Assembly (NCBI RefSeq): GCF_005925345.1
Contig: NZ_SSHJ01000004.1
Location: forward strand, 124,001-188,000
Reading direction: 5' to 3'
Length of the DNA stretch: 64,000 bases
Origin: Pedobacter ureilyticus
Lineage (GTDB): Bacteria > Bacteroidota > Bacteroidia > Sphingobacteriales > Sphingobacteriaceae
Of the stretch, positions 55,355-62,628 are shown piece by piece. The notes beneath the pieces were generated by a model that saw nothing but the letters and a program-made list of their open reading frames with translations, did no database searches and was not told the DNA's origin. Both the position numbers and the translations under genes were made by a program. The stretch's first letter is position 1; every line of letters starts with the position of its first letter.

Positions 55355-56297
55355 TCTGAAATATTGGGTACCCTACGAGCTAAAATTTGAGAACGGTGCT
55401 TGGCAATGCTTATGGATTTTTGTGGGCGATCATCATTTTAACGAGCCATTTTTTGATGAAACCATTACTTTATTAAAGGCAAAAAAAGGATCAAATAGGT
55501 TTATTTCTTGTACCAGCTTATCCCTTTTATTGTCTTTAGACACCCCACTAAAAGCTCTTACGCCCCAATCTTTTATTTTTCATGTATCTAGGTGCGGCTC
55601 TACTTTGCTTTCACAAGCTTTATCAACAGAAAAATCTCACATTGTAGTTCCCGAAGCTCCAATTTTTGATCAAATATTAAGGATGCAGGAGCTAGATAAA
55701 AACCTTTCGGAAATTGAGGTAGAAAAAATTTTTAAAAAAGTGGTAGAATGGTACGGGCAAATTAGAACCAATGTCTATCTGCGTTATTTTATCAAGCTAG
55801 ATAGTTGGCACATTCATTTTTACGAGCGGTTACGCAATTGGTATCCAGAAACACCTTTTTATTTTTTGAGCAGAGAACCGGATGCTGTTTTAACCTCGCA
55901 TATTAAAAGAAGAGGTATTCATGCCATACCTGGCTACGTTAACTCAACCTTACTAAAAATCAAATTGACAGAACAACATTATCAAGATTTCAACTACTAT
56001 ACAGAAATAGTGCTTGATAATTTTTACAAAGGATATCTTAATGTTTTAGCAGAACACCACCCATTAAATTACTTTTACGATTACGGCTTCGGAACAAATG
56101 AAATGCTCTATCATTTCTATCAAGAGATACTTGGACAAAACTCAGTGCCAGAAGAAAATTTGCAAAGACTTACCAAGCACAGCAAAGATGCATCAATGAC
56201 ATTTAACGGCGATGAAAGAGTAAGCTATCAAATAAAGCACATCGATGTAACACTTAATTACAATTTATTGTTAGAAAAAATCAGGAATTTATCATGA
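55344..56297 (+). CDS. Sulfotransferase family protein
   Basis: A 317-residue PAPS-dependent sulfotransferase-like protein. The PAPS 5'-phosphosulfate loop is HVSRCGSTLLSQAL (S82 to T87), followed by VVPEAPIFDQILR, and the 3'-phosphate-binding strand is FLSREPDAVLTSHIKRRG (R177, S185). An N-terminal domain of about 75 residues is extra. No signal peptide, so the reaction is cytoplasmic. It overlaps the hydroxylase by 11 bases and the APS kinase by 4 bases (ATGA), so the trio is one operon. Confidence 0.8.
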   Translation: MGFNLKYWVPYELKFENGAWQCLWIFVGDHHFNEPFFDETITLLKAKKGSNRFISCTSLSLLLSLDTPLKALTPQSFIFHVSRCGSTLLSQALSTEKSHIVVPEAPIFDQILRMQELDKNLSEIEVEKIFKKVVEWYGQIRTNVYLRYFIKLDSWHIHFYERLRNWYPETPFYFLSREPDAVLTSHIKRRGIHAIPGYVNSTLLKIKLTEQHYQDFNYYTEIVLDNFYKGYLNVLAEHHPLNYFYDYGFGTNEMLYHFYQEILGQNSVPEENLQRLTKHSKDASMTFNGDERVSYQIKHIDVTLNYNLLLEKIRNLS

Positions 56298-56812
56298 GCA
56301 AGGTAATTCAATTTACGGGCTTATCTGGCGCAGGTAAAACAACTATAGCCACAGCACTTGCTAAAGAACTTATAGTTACAGGTTTAAAAACATTAATTGT
56401 TGATGGCGACGAATTTAGAAGCAAATACGCCCCAGATTTAGGCTTTTCTAATGCCGACAGGTTAGAGAACATCAATCGTATGGCTAATTTTGTTAATGCC
56501 AATAAAGATAGTTACAGTTTAGTTATCATTTCTGCCATTAATCCTTTTAATGAAACCAGAGCAATATTTACTGAAAAATGCCAAGCCCAATTAATTTACA
56601 TAAAATGTAACCTAGATACACTTGTAGAACGAGATACCAAGGGTCTGTACCGTAGGGCCATGCTGCCTCCTAATCATCCAGAGCATTTAGCAAATCTTAC
56701 TGGTGTTAACCAAAATTTTGATGAACCGGCTCCCCATACATTTACCATAGATACGAGTGAAATTTCACTTCAAAATGCAGTAGAAAAAATCAAAAACAGT
56801 ATTTTTAACTGA
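56294..56812 (+). CDS. cysC: Adenylylsulfate (APS) kinase
   Basis: APS kinase makes PAPS, the donor for sulfotransferases. The 172-residue protein has Walker A GLSGAGKTT (9-17), LIVDGDEFR (35-42), LGFSNADRLENINRMA, RDTKGLYRRAM, and LTGVNQNFDEPAPHTFTIDT, matching the family. The segment equivalent to ISPF/ISPY with the phosphorylated Ser of E. coli CysC reads INPF (N82), so that Ser is absent. No ATP sulfurylase or PAPS phosphatase is beside it, so APS must come from elsewhere. Last gene of the hydroxylase-sulfotransferase unit. Confidence 0.85.
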   Translation: MSKVIQFTGLSGAGKTTIATALAKELIVTGLKTLIVDGDEFRSKYAPDLGFSNADRLENINRMANFVNANKDSYSLVIISAINPFNETRAIFTEKCQAQLIYIKCNLDTLVERDTKGLYRRAMLPPNHPEHLANLTGVNQNFDEPAPHTFTIDTSEISLQNAVEKIKNSIFN

Positions 56813-57026
56813 AATATCCGAAATTAGCTCGGAGCCAAGCCAAAATTTTTCGAATTATTTAAAACCTTAAAAAACTCATAAACAGTTACTTAAAAAAAGA
56901 AAATCACATTTGTCCGCTTTTTGTCCTCCCAAAAGTGCTTCGCTATTGTTTTTTGTTAGTAACTTTAATTAAGAATATAACCGAACGCTTAAAACCAAAA
57001 TAAATTTACATTTCACCTCTAAAATA

Positions 57027-57851
57027 ATGACGACACGAAGATCTTTTCTAAAGAAACAGCTCTTGTTGGGTAGTTCCGTATTATTTGCAACGGGTATTGA
57101 CAATACTGCTAAAGCTGCAAAATATATTTATGCGAAAGGTAATCCAAATGCGCTAAACTTATTATGCTCTTCTAAGGTTGAGCATCTTAACAAATGTAGG
57201 CAAACCATCAATAATTTTGAGATGGGAAGTGTAAACCTGTTTGCTGGCAGCATTAGCAATACCAACCAGTTTAACGATTTAACTTACGATTTAAGTAAGG
57301 CCAATTACCACGCCGTTAACTTTAGCTGGCAAAACAGCAAAATTACATCACAAGAAATTGCCAAAATACTTAAAGCAAGCTCCTCTAGTTTTGTAAACTG
57401 TAACTATGCTTTCGAAAATAAGCAATTACAACAAACCATACTCCCTTACCTTATTATTTACAGTGGTAATACAAAAATTGGCATAACGGGCATTGGCGCA
57501 AAAACTACTCACAAAGAAATTGTGTACAAAGATCCTATTGCGGCACTAAACAAGGTTGCCAAGATATTAAAACTAGAACAACACTGCGATAAAGTAATTT
57601 GCTTGGCAGATTTAGGTTTCGATAAAACAGAAGAGCTGAACAACCTTGTACTGGCTCAATCTTCTGCTAACGTAGATATTATAGTTGGTGCAGGCAAAAA
57701 CCCCAGCCAAGCTACAGCCTGGAGCTACAGAAACACCGAAAAACAAGAGGTTTTAATTAGCGCAAATAAAAGCGAACAGCGCCATACCAATCTTTTACAA
57801 CTTAACTTTAATTATAACCAAACTTTAAACTTTAACACTAAAAACATATAA
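57027..57851 (+). CDS. Tat-exported metallophosphatase-like protein lacking metal ligands
   Basis: A 274-residue protein with a twin-arginine signal (MTTRRSFLKKQLLLG). The body follows the N-terminal domain of UshA-type 5'-nucleotidases segment by segment: FVNCNYAFENKQLQQTILPYLIIY (in parts), KIGITGIG, DPIAALNKVAKILK, and VICLADLGFD...DIIVGAGKNPS. But every metal motif is changed: GD to GS (about 73-75), GNHEFD to NFSWQN (about 98-103), SHLG to ADLG (194-197), GGHSHT to GAGKNP (221-226), and the N-terminal DxH is absent. It is probably a binding or structural pseudoenzyme. First gene of a packed four-gene unit. Confidence 0.7.
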   Translation: MTTRRSFLKKQLLLGSSVLFATGIDNTAKAAKYIYAKGNPNALNLLCSSKVEHLNKCRQTINNFEMGSVNLFAGSISNTNQFNDLTYDLSKANYHAVNFSWQNSKITSQEIAKILKASSSSFVNCNYAFENKQLQQTILPYLIIYSGNTKIGITGIGAKTTHKEIVYKDPIAALNKVAKILKLEQHCDKVICLADLGFDKTEELNNLVLAQSSANVDIIVGAGKNPSQATAWSYRNTEKQEVLISANKSEQRHTNLLQLNFNYNQTLNFNTKNI

Positions 57852-57853
57852 TT

Positions 57854-58453
57854 ATGGACGCATTCATCTCATCAATAATCTTATTTGCGGGCAATTTCAA
57901 CCCCAGAAATTGGGCTTTTTGCAGTGGTCAAGTATTAGCTATCGCCCAAAACACCGCTTTATTTTCCCTTTTAGGAACTAATTATGGCGGTAATGGATCA
58001 ACGACGTATGCGTTACCAGATTTACGCGGCAGAACACCAATTGCACCGGGGCAAGGGCCAGGTCTTCCTGCCTATAATTTGGGCGAAATGGCAGGCACAC
58101 CTACTGTAACGTTACTAAGCAACAATATGCCTTTTCATACCCACACCGCTAGTTTGTCTAATTTATCTTCTATCCCGCAAGCGGCAACTGTAGCAGGAGA
58201 CGCCATTACGCCAGAAAATAACTACTTGGCACTTAGCCCTAAAATTGGCTCTGGACCAAATGCTACTCAACTAAAAACTTACGCCACACCAACTACCGCT
58301 ACTGGAAATGTGAAACCAATGGTAGGCAATACCGTTTCAGGCTCGGCAACAAATAGTGCTGTAGGTGGCAATGCGCCCTTTAGCATCATGCAACCTTATT
58401 TAGCTATAAACTACATTATTTGCCAGTTCGGAATTTTCCCTTCTAGAAACTAA
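57854..58453 (+). CDS. Phage tail collar domain protein
   Basis: A 199-residue protein of the tail collar (Mdp-like) family: MDAFISSIILFAGNFNPRNWAFCSGQ (in two parts), LFSLLGTNYGGNGSTTYALPDLRGRTPIAPGQGPGL (in parts), and a C-terminal FSIMQPYLAINYIICQFGIFPS. These motifs match short tail-fibre or collar proteins of phages and their chromosomal relatives in Bacteroidota and other phyla. No signal peptide. It starts 2 bases after the preceding stop, and no other phage genes are nearby. Trimeric fibre function is assumed by analogy. Confidence 0.85.
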   Translation: MDAFISSIILFAGNFNPRNWAFCSGQVLAIAQNTALFSLLGTNYGGNGSTTYALPDLRGRTPIAPGQGPGLPAYNLGEMAGTPTVTLLSNNMPFHTHTASLSNLSSIPQAATVAGDAITPENNYLALSPKIGSGPNATQLKTYATPTTATGNVKPMVGNTVSGSATNSAVGGNAPFSIMQPYLAINYIICQFGIFPSRN

Positions 58454-58460
58454 AATATAA

Positions 58461-59615
58461 ATGAACAAGGCTTTAAAAGTTGGCTTTTTGCTACCCTACT
58501 CTGGTATGTATCCCTTTTATGGGCAACACACCATGGCGGGTATTGCTTGCGCTTTAAATAAAAATAACATCCCTGCTAGTCAATTTAATTTTATGCCTAC
58601 TTATGTGGGAAATGGCGAGCATACTAAGTGCGTTGAAGAAGCAAAAAGACTGATCTTTTTTGAGGGTGTGGACGTATTAATGGGGATGGTAAATATCCAA
58701 GTGATAGAAGAATTAAAGCCTATGCTTCAAAACTTTAACAAATTAGGTTTCTTCTTAGATTTTGGCGAATACATTCCCTCGGCAGCAACTACTGGAGACA
58801 ATGTTTACAGCCTTTCTATGAATTTGTGGCAAAGCCAGTACGCTTTGGGCAAATGGGCGGTAAATGAATTTGGTCCGGCAGGGCAATTAGTGATGCCAAT
58901 TTACGAGGCGGGTTTTAATTTAAATAGCTCTTTTACGGAAGGTGCAGCCGCAGCCGGCTCTACCGGCTTAAATAGTTTCGTGTTGCCTCAAGCTTATGCC
59001 AATAACGAACAGTTAAATTTAGCTCCATTTTTTGAGGCCTTAGAAAAAGAAACACCAAACTTTGTACATGCCATATTTTCGGGCAAAATGGCCAACCAGT
59101 TTTTATGGCAATGGAGGCAATCTAGGTTTTATGATACCGTACCCTTAATTGTGGTAGAAAACATGGCCTATAATGAAGCTCTATTTGAGGTAGAAGACAT
59201 GAACATTAAAATGTACAGTGCTAGATCTTGGCATAGAGATATGCAAAGTAAAGCCAACAAAGATTTTGTAAAAAAATTTGAAGATTTCGGCAAGCAAGAT
59301 GCGAATGTTTTTGCCATGATGGGCTACGAAGCAGGTTTAGCGCTAGCTCACATGTTACCACAATTATTAAAAGGAGATGCCGCAGAAGCTGTTTACCAAT
59401 TGAATAAAAAAGGCATAGAAGGGCCACGAGGTTTAATAGGCCATCAAACTATGGGCATCAATGCTTATCATCCAATTGATATTGTTAAAATACAAACTAC
59501 CAAACCAAGAACACTACAAACCATCCTAGCATCAGAAACCGCATTTGGCTTTGATACTACAGACGTGATCGAAAACACACAAAGCGGATGGCTTAACCCG
59601 TATATTTCTGTTTAA
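58461..59615 (+). CDS. Periplasmic-binding-protein-like fold without signal peptide
   Basis: A 384-residue protein of the type I periplasmic-binding fold, like ABC transporter substrate-binding proteins for amino acids: KVGFLLPYSGMYPFYGQHTMAGIACAL, FFEGVDVLMGMVNIQVIEELKP, and FYDTVPLIVVENMAYNEALFE (parts). The first residues MNKALKVGFLLPYSG have no signal sequence, so the binding domain starts right at the N-terminus, unlike exported relatives. There are no permease or ATPase genes beside it. It may be a cytosolic sensor or be exported with its partners. Gap of 7 bases to the collar gene. Confidence 0.8.
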   Translation: MNKALKVGFLLPYSGMYPFYGQHTMAGIACALNKNNIPASQFNFMPTYVGNGEHTKCVEEAKRLIFFEGVDVLMGMVNIQVIEELKPMLQNFNKLGFFLDFGEYIPSAATTGDNVYSLSMNLWQSQYALGKWAVNEFGPAGQLVMPIYEAGFNLNSSFTEGAAAAGSTGLNSFVLPQAYANNEQLNLAPFFEALEKETPNFVHAIFSGKMANQFLWQWRQSRFYDTVPLIVVENMAYNEALFEVEDMNIKMYSARSWHRDMQSKANKDFVKKFEDFGKQDANVFAMMGYEAGLALAHMLPQLLKGDAAEAVYQLNKKGIEGPRGLIGHQTMGINAYHPIDIVKIQTTKPRTLQTILASETAFGFDTTDVIENTQSGWLNPYISV

Positions 59616-59625
59616 CAAGAAGATT

Positions 59626-62139
59626 ATGAAAAAACTTTACACAAAAATAGTTTTTATTGCTTTCCTTATTCTTTCTAGTACTTTGTCTTATGCACAGTAT
59701 ACTGCAAGCAATTTAGAAACCGGAAATCAAAATGTGGCTTTAGCTAAAGATGCTATTGGGAATATATACACTACTCGTTTTCAGGCTGCAGGTTTATATA
59801 AAGTGGTAAAGTATACCAACGGCACAGGCACCCCTACTGATATTTACACGGGCCTCGTAGCCGATGGCGGAGATTTTCCATTGGGCTTAGCTATTGCAGG
59901 AAATGGAGATATTTATATAGCTACCAGCTTTTCTGATGGCAATGGAAAAATTATTAGATTAAACGCTAGCAGTAGTTACGCAGCCACCACTGTTCAAACT
60001 GGCAGGTATTTTACGGGTTTGGCCTTTGATAATCAAGATAGGTTATATGCGCTAGAGTACAATGCTGGCGCCGGCAAATATGCTGTAGTAAGATATAGCA
60101 CCCCAGCCACAGCAAATAGCGCAGGCGCTTCGCTATATGCGGATATCGCTAGTGATTTAGGCCTGTCTTACCCAACCAGCATATCAGTAGCTACAGACGG
60201 CACTGTTTATTTTAACAATATTTTTAACACTGATGGCGGCACCACTTACAAAGGTGGAATTGTAAAGTTAACTACCACCAATGGCACCAGCTATACCAAA
60301 TCTGACTTGAATAACACCAATTATACATCTGCGTTATTTGTTGACGAATTTAACAATCTGTACGCCATAGAAGCGCCAGCATCAACCTATAAATTGTATA
60401 AATATACTAACGGAACAGGTACAGGTGTTGAATTTTATTCTGCAGCTTTTGCTGCCAGCTATCCATACTTAGCTTATGGCGTAACGGCACATAACAACAC
60501 GGTTTTTGCTATTGATGGCGATAATGGAAGTAGCGGCAGCCGCTTGCTGAAACTTACGCCTACCGATGTTACGCCACCCTCGGTACCTACAGGTTTAACT
60601 GCAACCCCTTTAGGTGGCGCAAAAATAGTGCTCAATTGGACTGCGAACAATGCGTCAGAAGGCATATCGGGCTATCGCATTTATGGTGGTACAACAGCCA
60701 ACCCTACTACGCTTATTGCTTCGGTAGCTAACGGAACTACCACTTATACACATACGGGTTTAGTTAATGCACAACAATACTTTTATAAAGTTTCTGCGGT
60801 GGATATCTACTTTAACGAAGGCGGAAAATCAGCTGATCAAACTGCTACCACAGCAAAACCTGTAATAAACAATGCCTCTTATAACGCCAATACCAAAGTA
60901 CTTACAGTAACTGGCACAAATTTCTTGGCACTAACGGGTGCAAACAACGATATAAGCGTAGCTAAGCTTACCATAACTGGCGAAGGGGGAACCACAAGAG
61001 TACTGAGCACTAGCGATGTAGAAATTACCAACGCAACTACTTTTAGCTTAACTTTAAACGCAGCAGATCTGTTAGTTCTAAATCCAATTATCAATAGAAA
61101 TGGAAATTTTTCTACGGGCAACACAACGTATAATTTGGCTGTAGCTAACGGCTGGGCAGCTGGAGAAGATGTAAGCATAAACACAGCGCAGGCTACCATT
61201 GCCTTAGCAGTAAGCAACGTACCTAAACCCACAATTACCGACGTTGCCTACAACGGGCAAACGGCTGTTATGGTGGTAACTGGCTCTAATTTTTACAGGC
61301 TTAATGGCAACACCAATGATATCGACGCTACTAAACTTACTTTCACAGGCGAAAATGGTATGACCTATACGCTACAGTCTACTCCGAACGTAGAAATTAC
61401 AAGCAATACCTCGTTTACTTTAACTTTAAGCAATACCGATAAGTACAATCTATCAAGCGTACTTAATAAAAATGGAGCAAGCTCTGTAAGTAACCACACG
61501 TACAATGTTGCCGCTGCTGATCGCTGGAATGCTGGTGCTGATCCATCCTCATCAATAGCAGATTTGACTAACAATACGGTTATAGTTTCTAATTATGTTG
61601 ACTACGTATTACCAATTGAATTGGTTAATTTTTCTTACCAAATAGGTAATAACGAGATCGTGTTGAATTGGAGTACAAGTACTGAAGTTAACAACAAAGA
61701 GTTTAGGTTAGCTAGGTCTGTTAACGGAACAACGTTTACACCTCTGGCCACTGTAAATGGAATTGGCAATAGCAATACCCTACAAAATTACACTTACACA
61801 GATAAAAACCCAATTTTAGGCACATCATACTACAAGCTAACTCAAATAGATAATGATAATATAGTTAAACTAGAAAGAATTATACCTGTTAGTTATAGCG
61901 TTTCCTCTACAGAGGTTACCATTTATCCAAATCCGGTTTCCGAAACGCTTAACATACAAAACAGTACTAACAGATATAATAAAGCAACATTGTCTGATAT
62001 AAGTGGTAAAGTTTTGGGCCGTTATAACCTAAGCGCCGATGTTACTCAAATCAATGTCAGCAAACTTGCAAAAGGTGTATATATACTAAGCCTAAGCGGC
62101 GACAATAATAACACCGTTAAGAAAATAATAAAAAACTAA
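59626..62139 (+). CDS. T9SS-sorted surface protein with propeller-like and Ig-like repeats
   Basis: An 837-residue exported protein. Signal peptide (1-23, ending SYAQ); about 25-310 are NHL/propeller-like repeats (e.g. GDIYIATSFSDGNGKIIRLN); about 320-405 a fibronectin type III-like domain (PPSVPTGLTATPLGGAKIVLNW); then two tandem copies of a 115-residue domain (about 411-525 and 526-645), each with a GTNF-x-x-L/GSNF-x-x-L start, NDI-x-x-x-KLT, VEIT, and TYN-x-A elements; and a type A T9SS sorting domain (about 750-837, VTIYPNPVSETLNI). Last gene of the packed unit (10-base gap). Likely the surface-displayed product. Confidence 0.85.
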   Translation: MKKLYTKIVFIAFLILSSTLSYAQYTASNLETGNQNVALAKDAIGNIYTTRFQAAGLYKVVKYTNGTGTPTDIYTGLVADGGDFPLGLAIAGNGDIYIATSFSDGNGKIIRLNASSSYAATTVQTGRYFTGLAFDNQDRLYALEYNAGAGKYAVVRYSTPATANSAGASLYADIASDLGLSYPTSISVATDGTVYFNNIFNTDGGTTYKGGIVKLTTTNGTSYTKSDLNNTNYTSALFVDEFNNLYAIEAPASTYKLYKYTNGTGTGVEFYSAAFAASYPYLAYGVTAHNNTVFAIDGDNGSSGSRLLKLTPTDVTPPSVPTGLTATPLGGAKIVLNWTANNASEGISGYRIYGGTTANPTTLIASVANGTTTYTHTGLVNAQQYFYKVSAVDIYFNEGGKSADQTATTAKPVINNASYNANTKVLTVTGTNFLALTGANNDISVAKLTITGEGGTTRVLSTSDVEITNATTFSLTLNAADLLVLNPIINRNGNFSTGNTTYNLAVANGWAAGEDVSINTAQATIALAVSNVPKPTITDVAYNGQTAVMVVTGSNFYRLNGNTNDIDATKLTFTGENGMTYTLQSTPNVEITSNTSFTLTLSNTDKYNLSSVLNKNGASSVSNHTYNVAAADRWNAGADPSSSIADLTNNTVIVSNYVDYVLPIELVNFSYQIGNNEIVLNWSTSTEVNNKEFRLARSVNGTTFTPLATVNGIGNSNTLQNYTYTDKNPILGTSYYKLTQIDNDNIVKLERIIPVSYSVSSTEVTIYPNPVSETLNIQNSTNRYNKATLSDISGKVLGRYNLSADVTQINVSKLAKGVYILSLSGDNNNTVKKIIKN

Positions 62140-62195
62140 ATTGAATTGTTTAATAGCTTGAATGATGGTTATTTAATCAACCTCTTTCTAAAAAA

Positions 62196-62315
62196 CACAC
62201 AAAAGAGGCTGCCTCAAAAGTTGCTCATCATATCGAAGGGTAGAAAGGGATTTCTTCTCCCTCGATTGTTGAAATGATGGTATTACCTTACCTTTGAGGC
62301 AGCTTCTGTTGTGTT
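62196..62315. mobile_element. MITE-like element, diverged copy
   Basis: ACACAAAAGAGGCTGCCTC and CTTTGAGGCAGCTTCTGTTG form near-perfect inverted termini, with a TCATATCGAAGG...TTGTTGAAATGATGG inner palindrome, as in 27961-28100. The two copies share ends and interior layout but differ throughout. Confidence 0.65.
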
Positions 62316-62581
62316 TACTAACGTTCCGAGCGAGTATCATAATCCGAAAGTATTCTAATTTCCCTGAAGTGGAATACCAGATTAATTTCATAGGAACTAA
62401 CTCATTTAAGCAAGATCTTTTCCGGGATGATAGACTTAGTAGCCATATTTATCTCTGAATCTAATCGGTTGCTACCCAATCGTTGAACTGTTTCTTTCAA
62501 AGACTAATCCTGTAGCCCTTATTAACTGATCTGATAATTGCATATCTACGCAGCTCAAAAACCGTACTTCTTAAAAAACAA

Positions 62582-62612
62582 AAAAGGACACCCGCAACGA
62601 GTGTCCTTTATA
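62582..62612 (-). terminator. Terminator of the DegP/HtrA gene
   Basis: AAAGGACAC pairs with GTGTCCTTT around CCGCAACGA; on the minus strand it is followed by a T-rich tract. 18 bases past the stop at 62629. Confidence 0.85.
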
Positions 62613-62628
62613 ATCTGTGTGTGTTTAA

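Larger units (their letters stand above)
62140..62628. other. Gene-free convergent gap
   Basis: These 489 bases between the T9SS gene and degP hold the second MITE-like copy (62196-62315), no gene, and the degP terminator (62582-62612). The 62320-62580 stretch shows nothing I can name. Confidence 0.7.

Noticed and set aside
57854..58453. Prophage at the collar gene
   Set aside because: No other phage structural, lysis or integration gene, and no attachment-site duplication, is visible in the area.
62188..62391. 67-codon minus-strand open frame after the T9SS gene
   Set aside because: It coincides with the MITE-like element and reads through its inverted ends.
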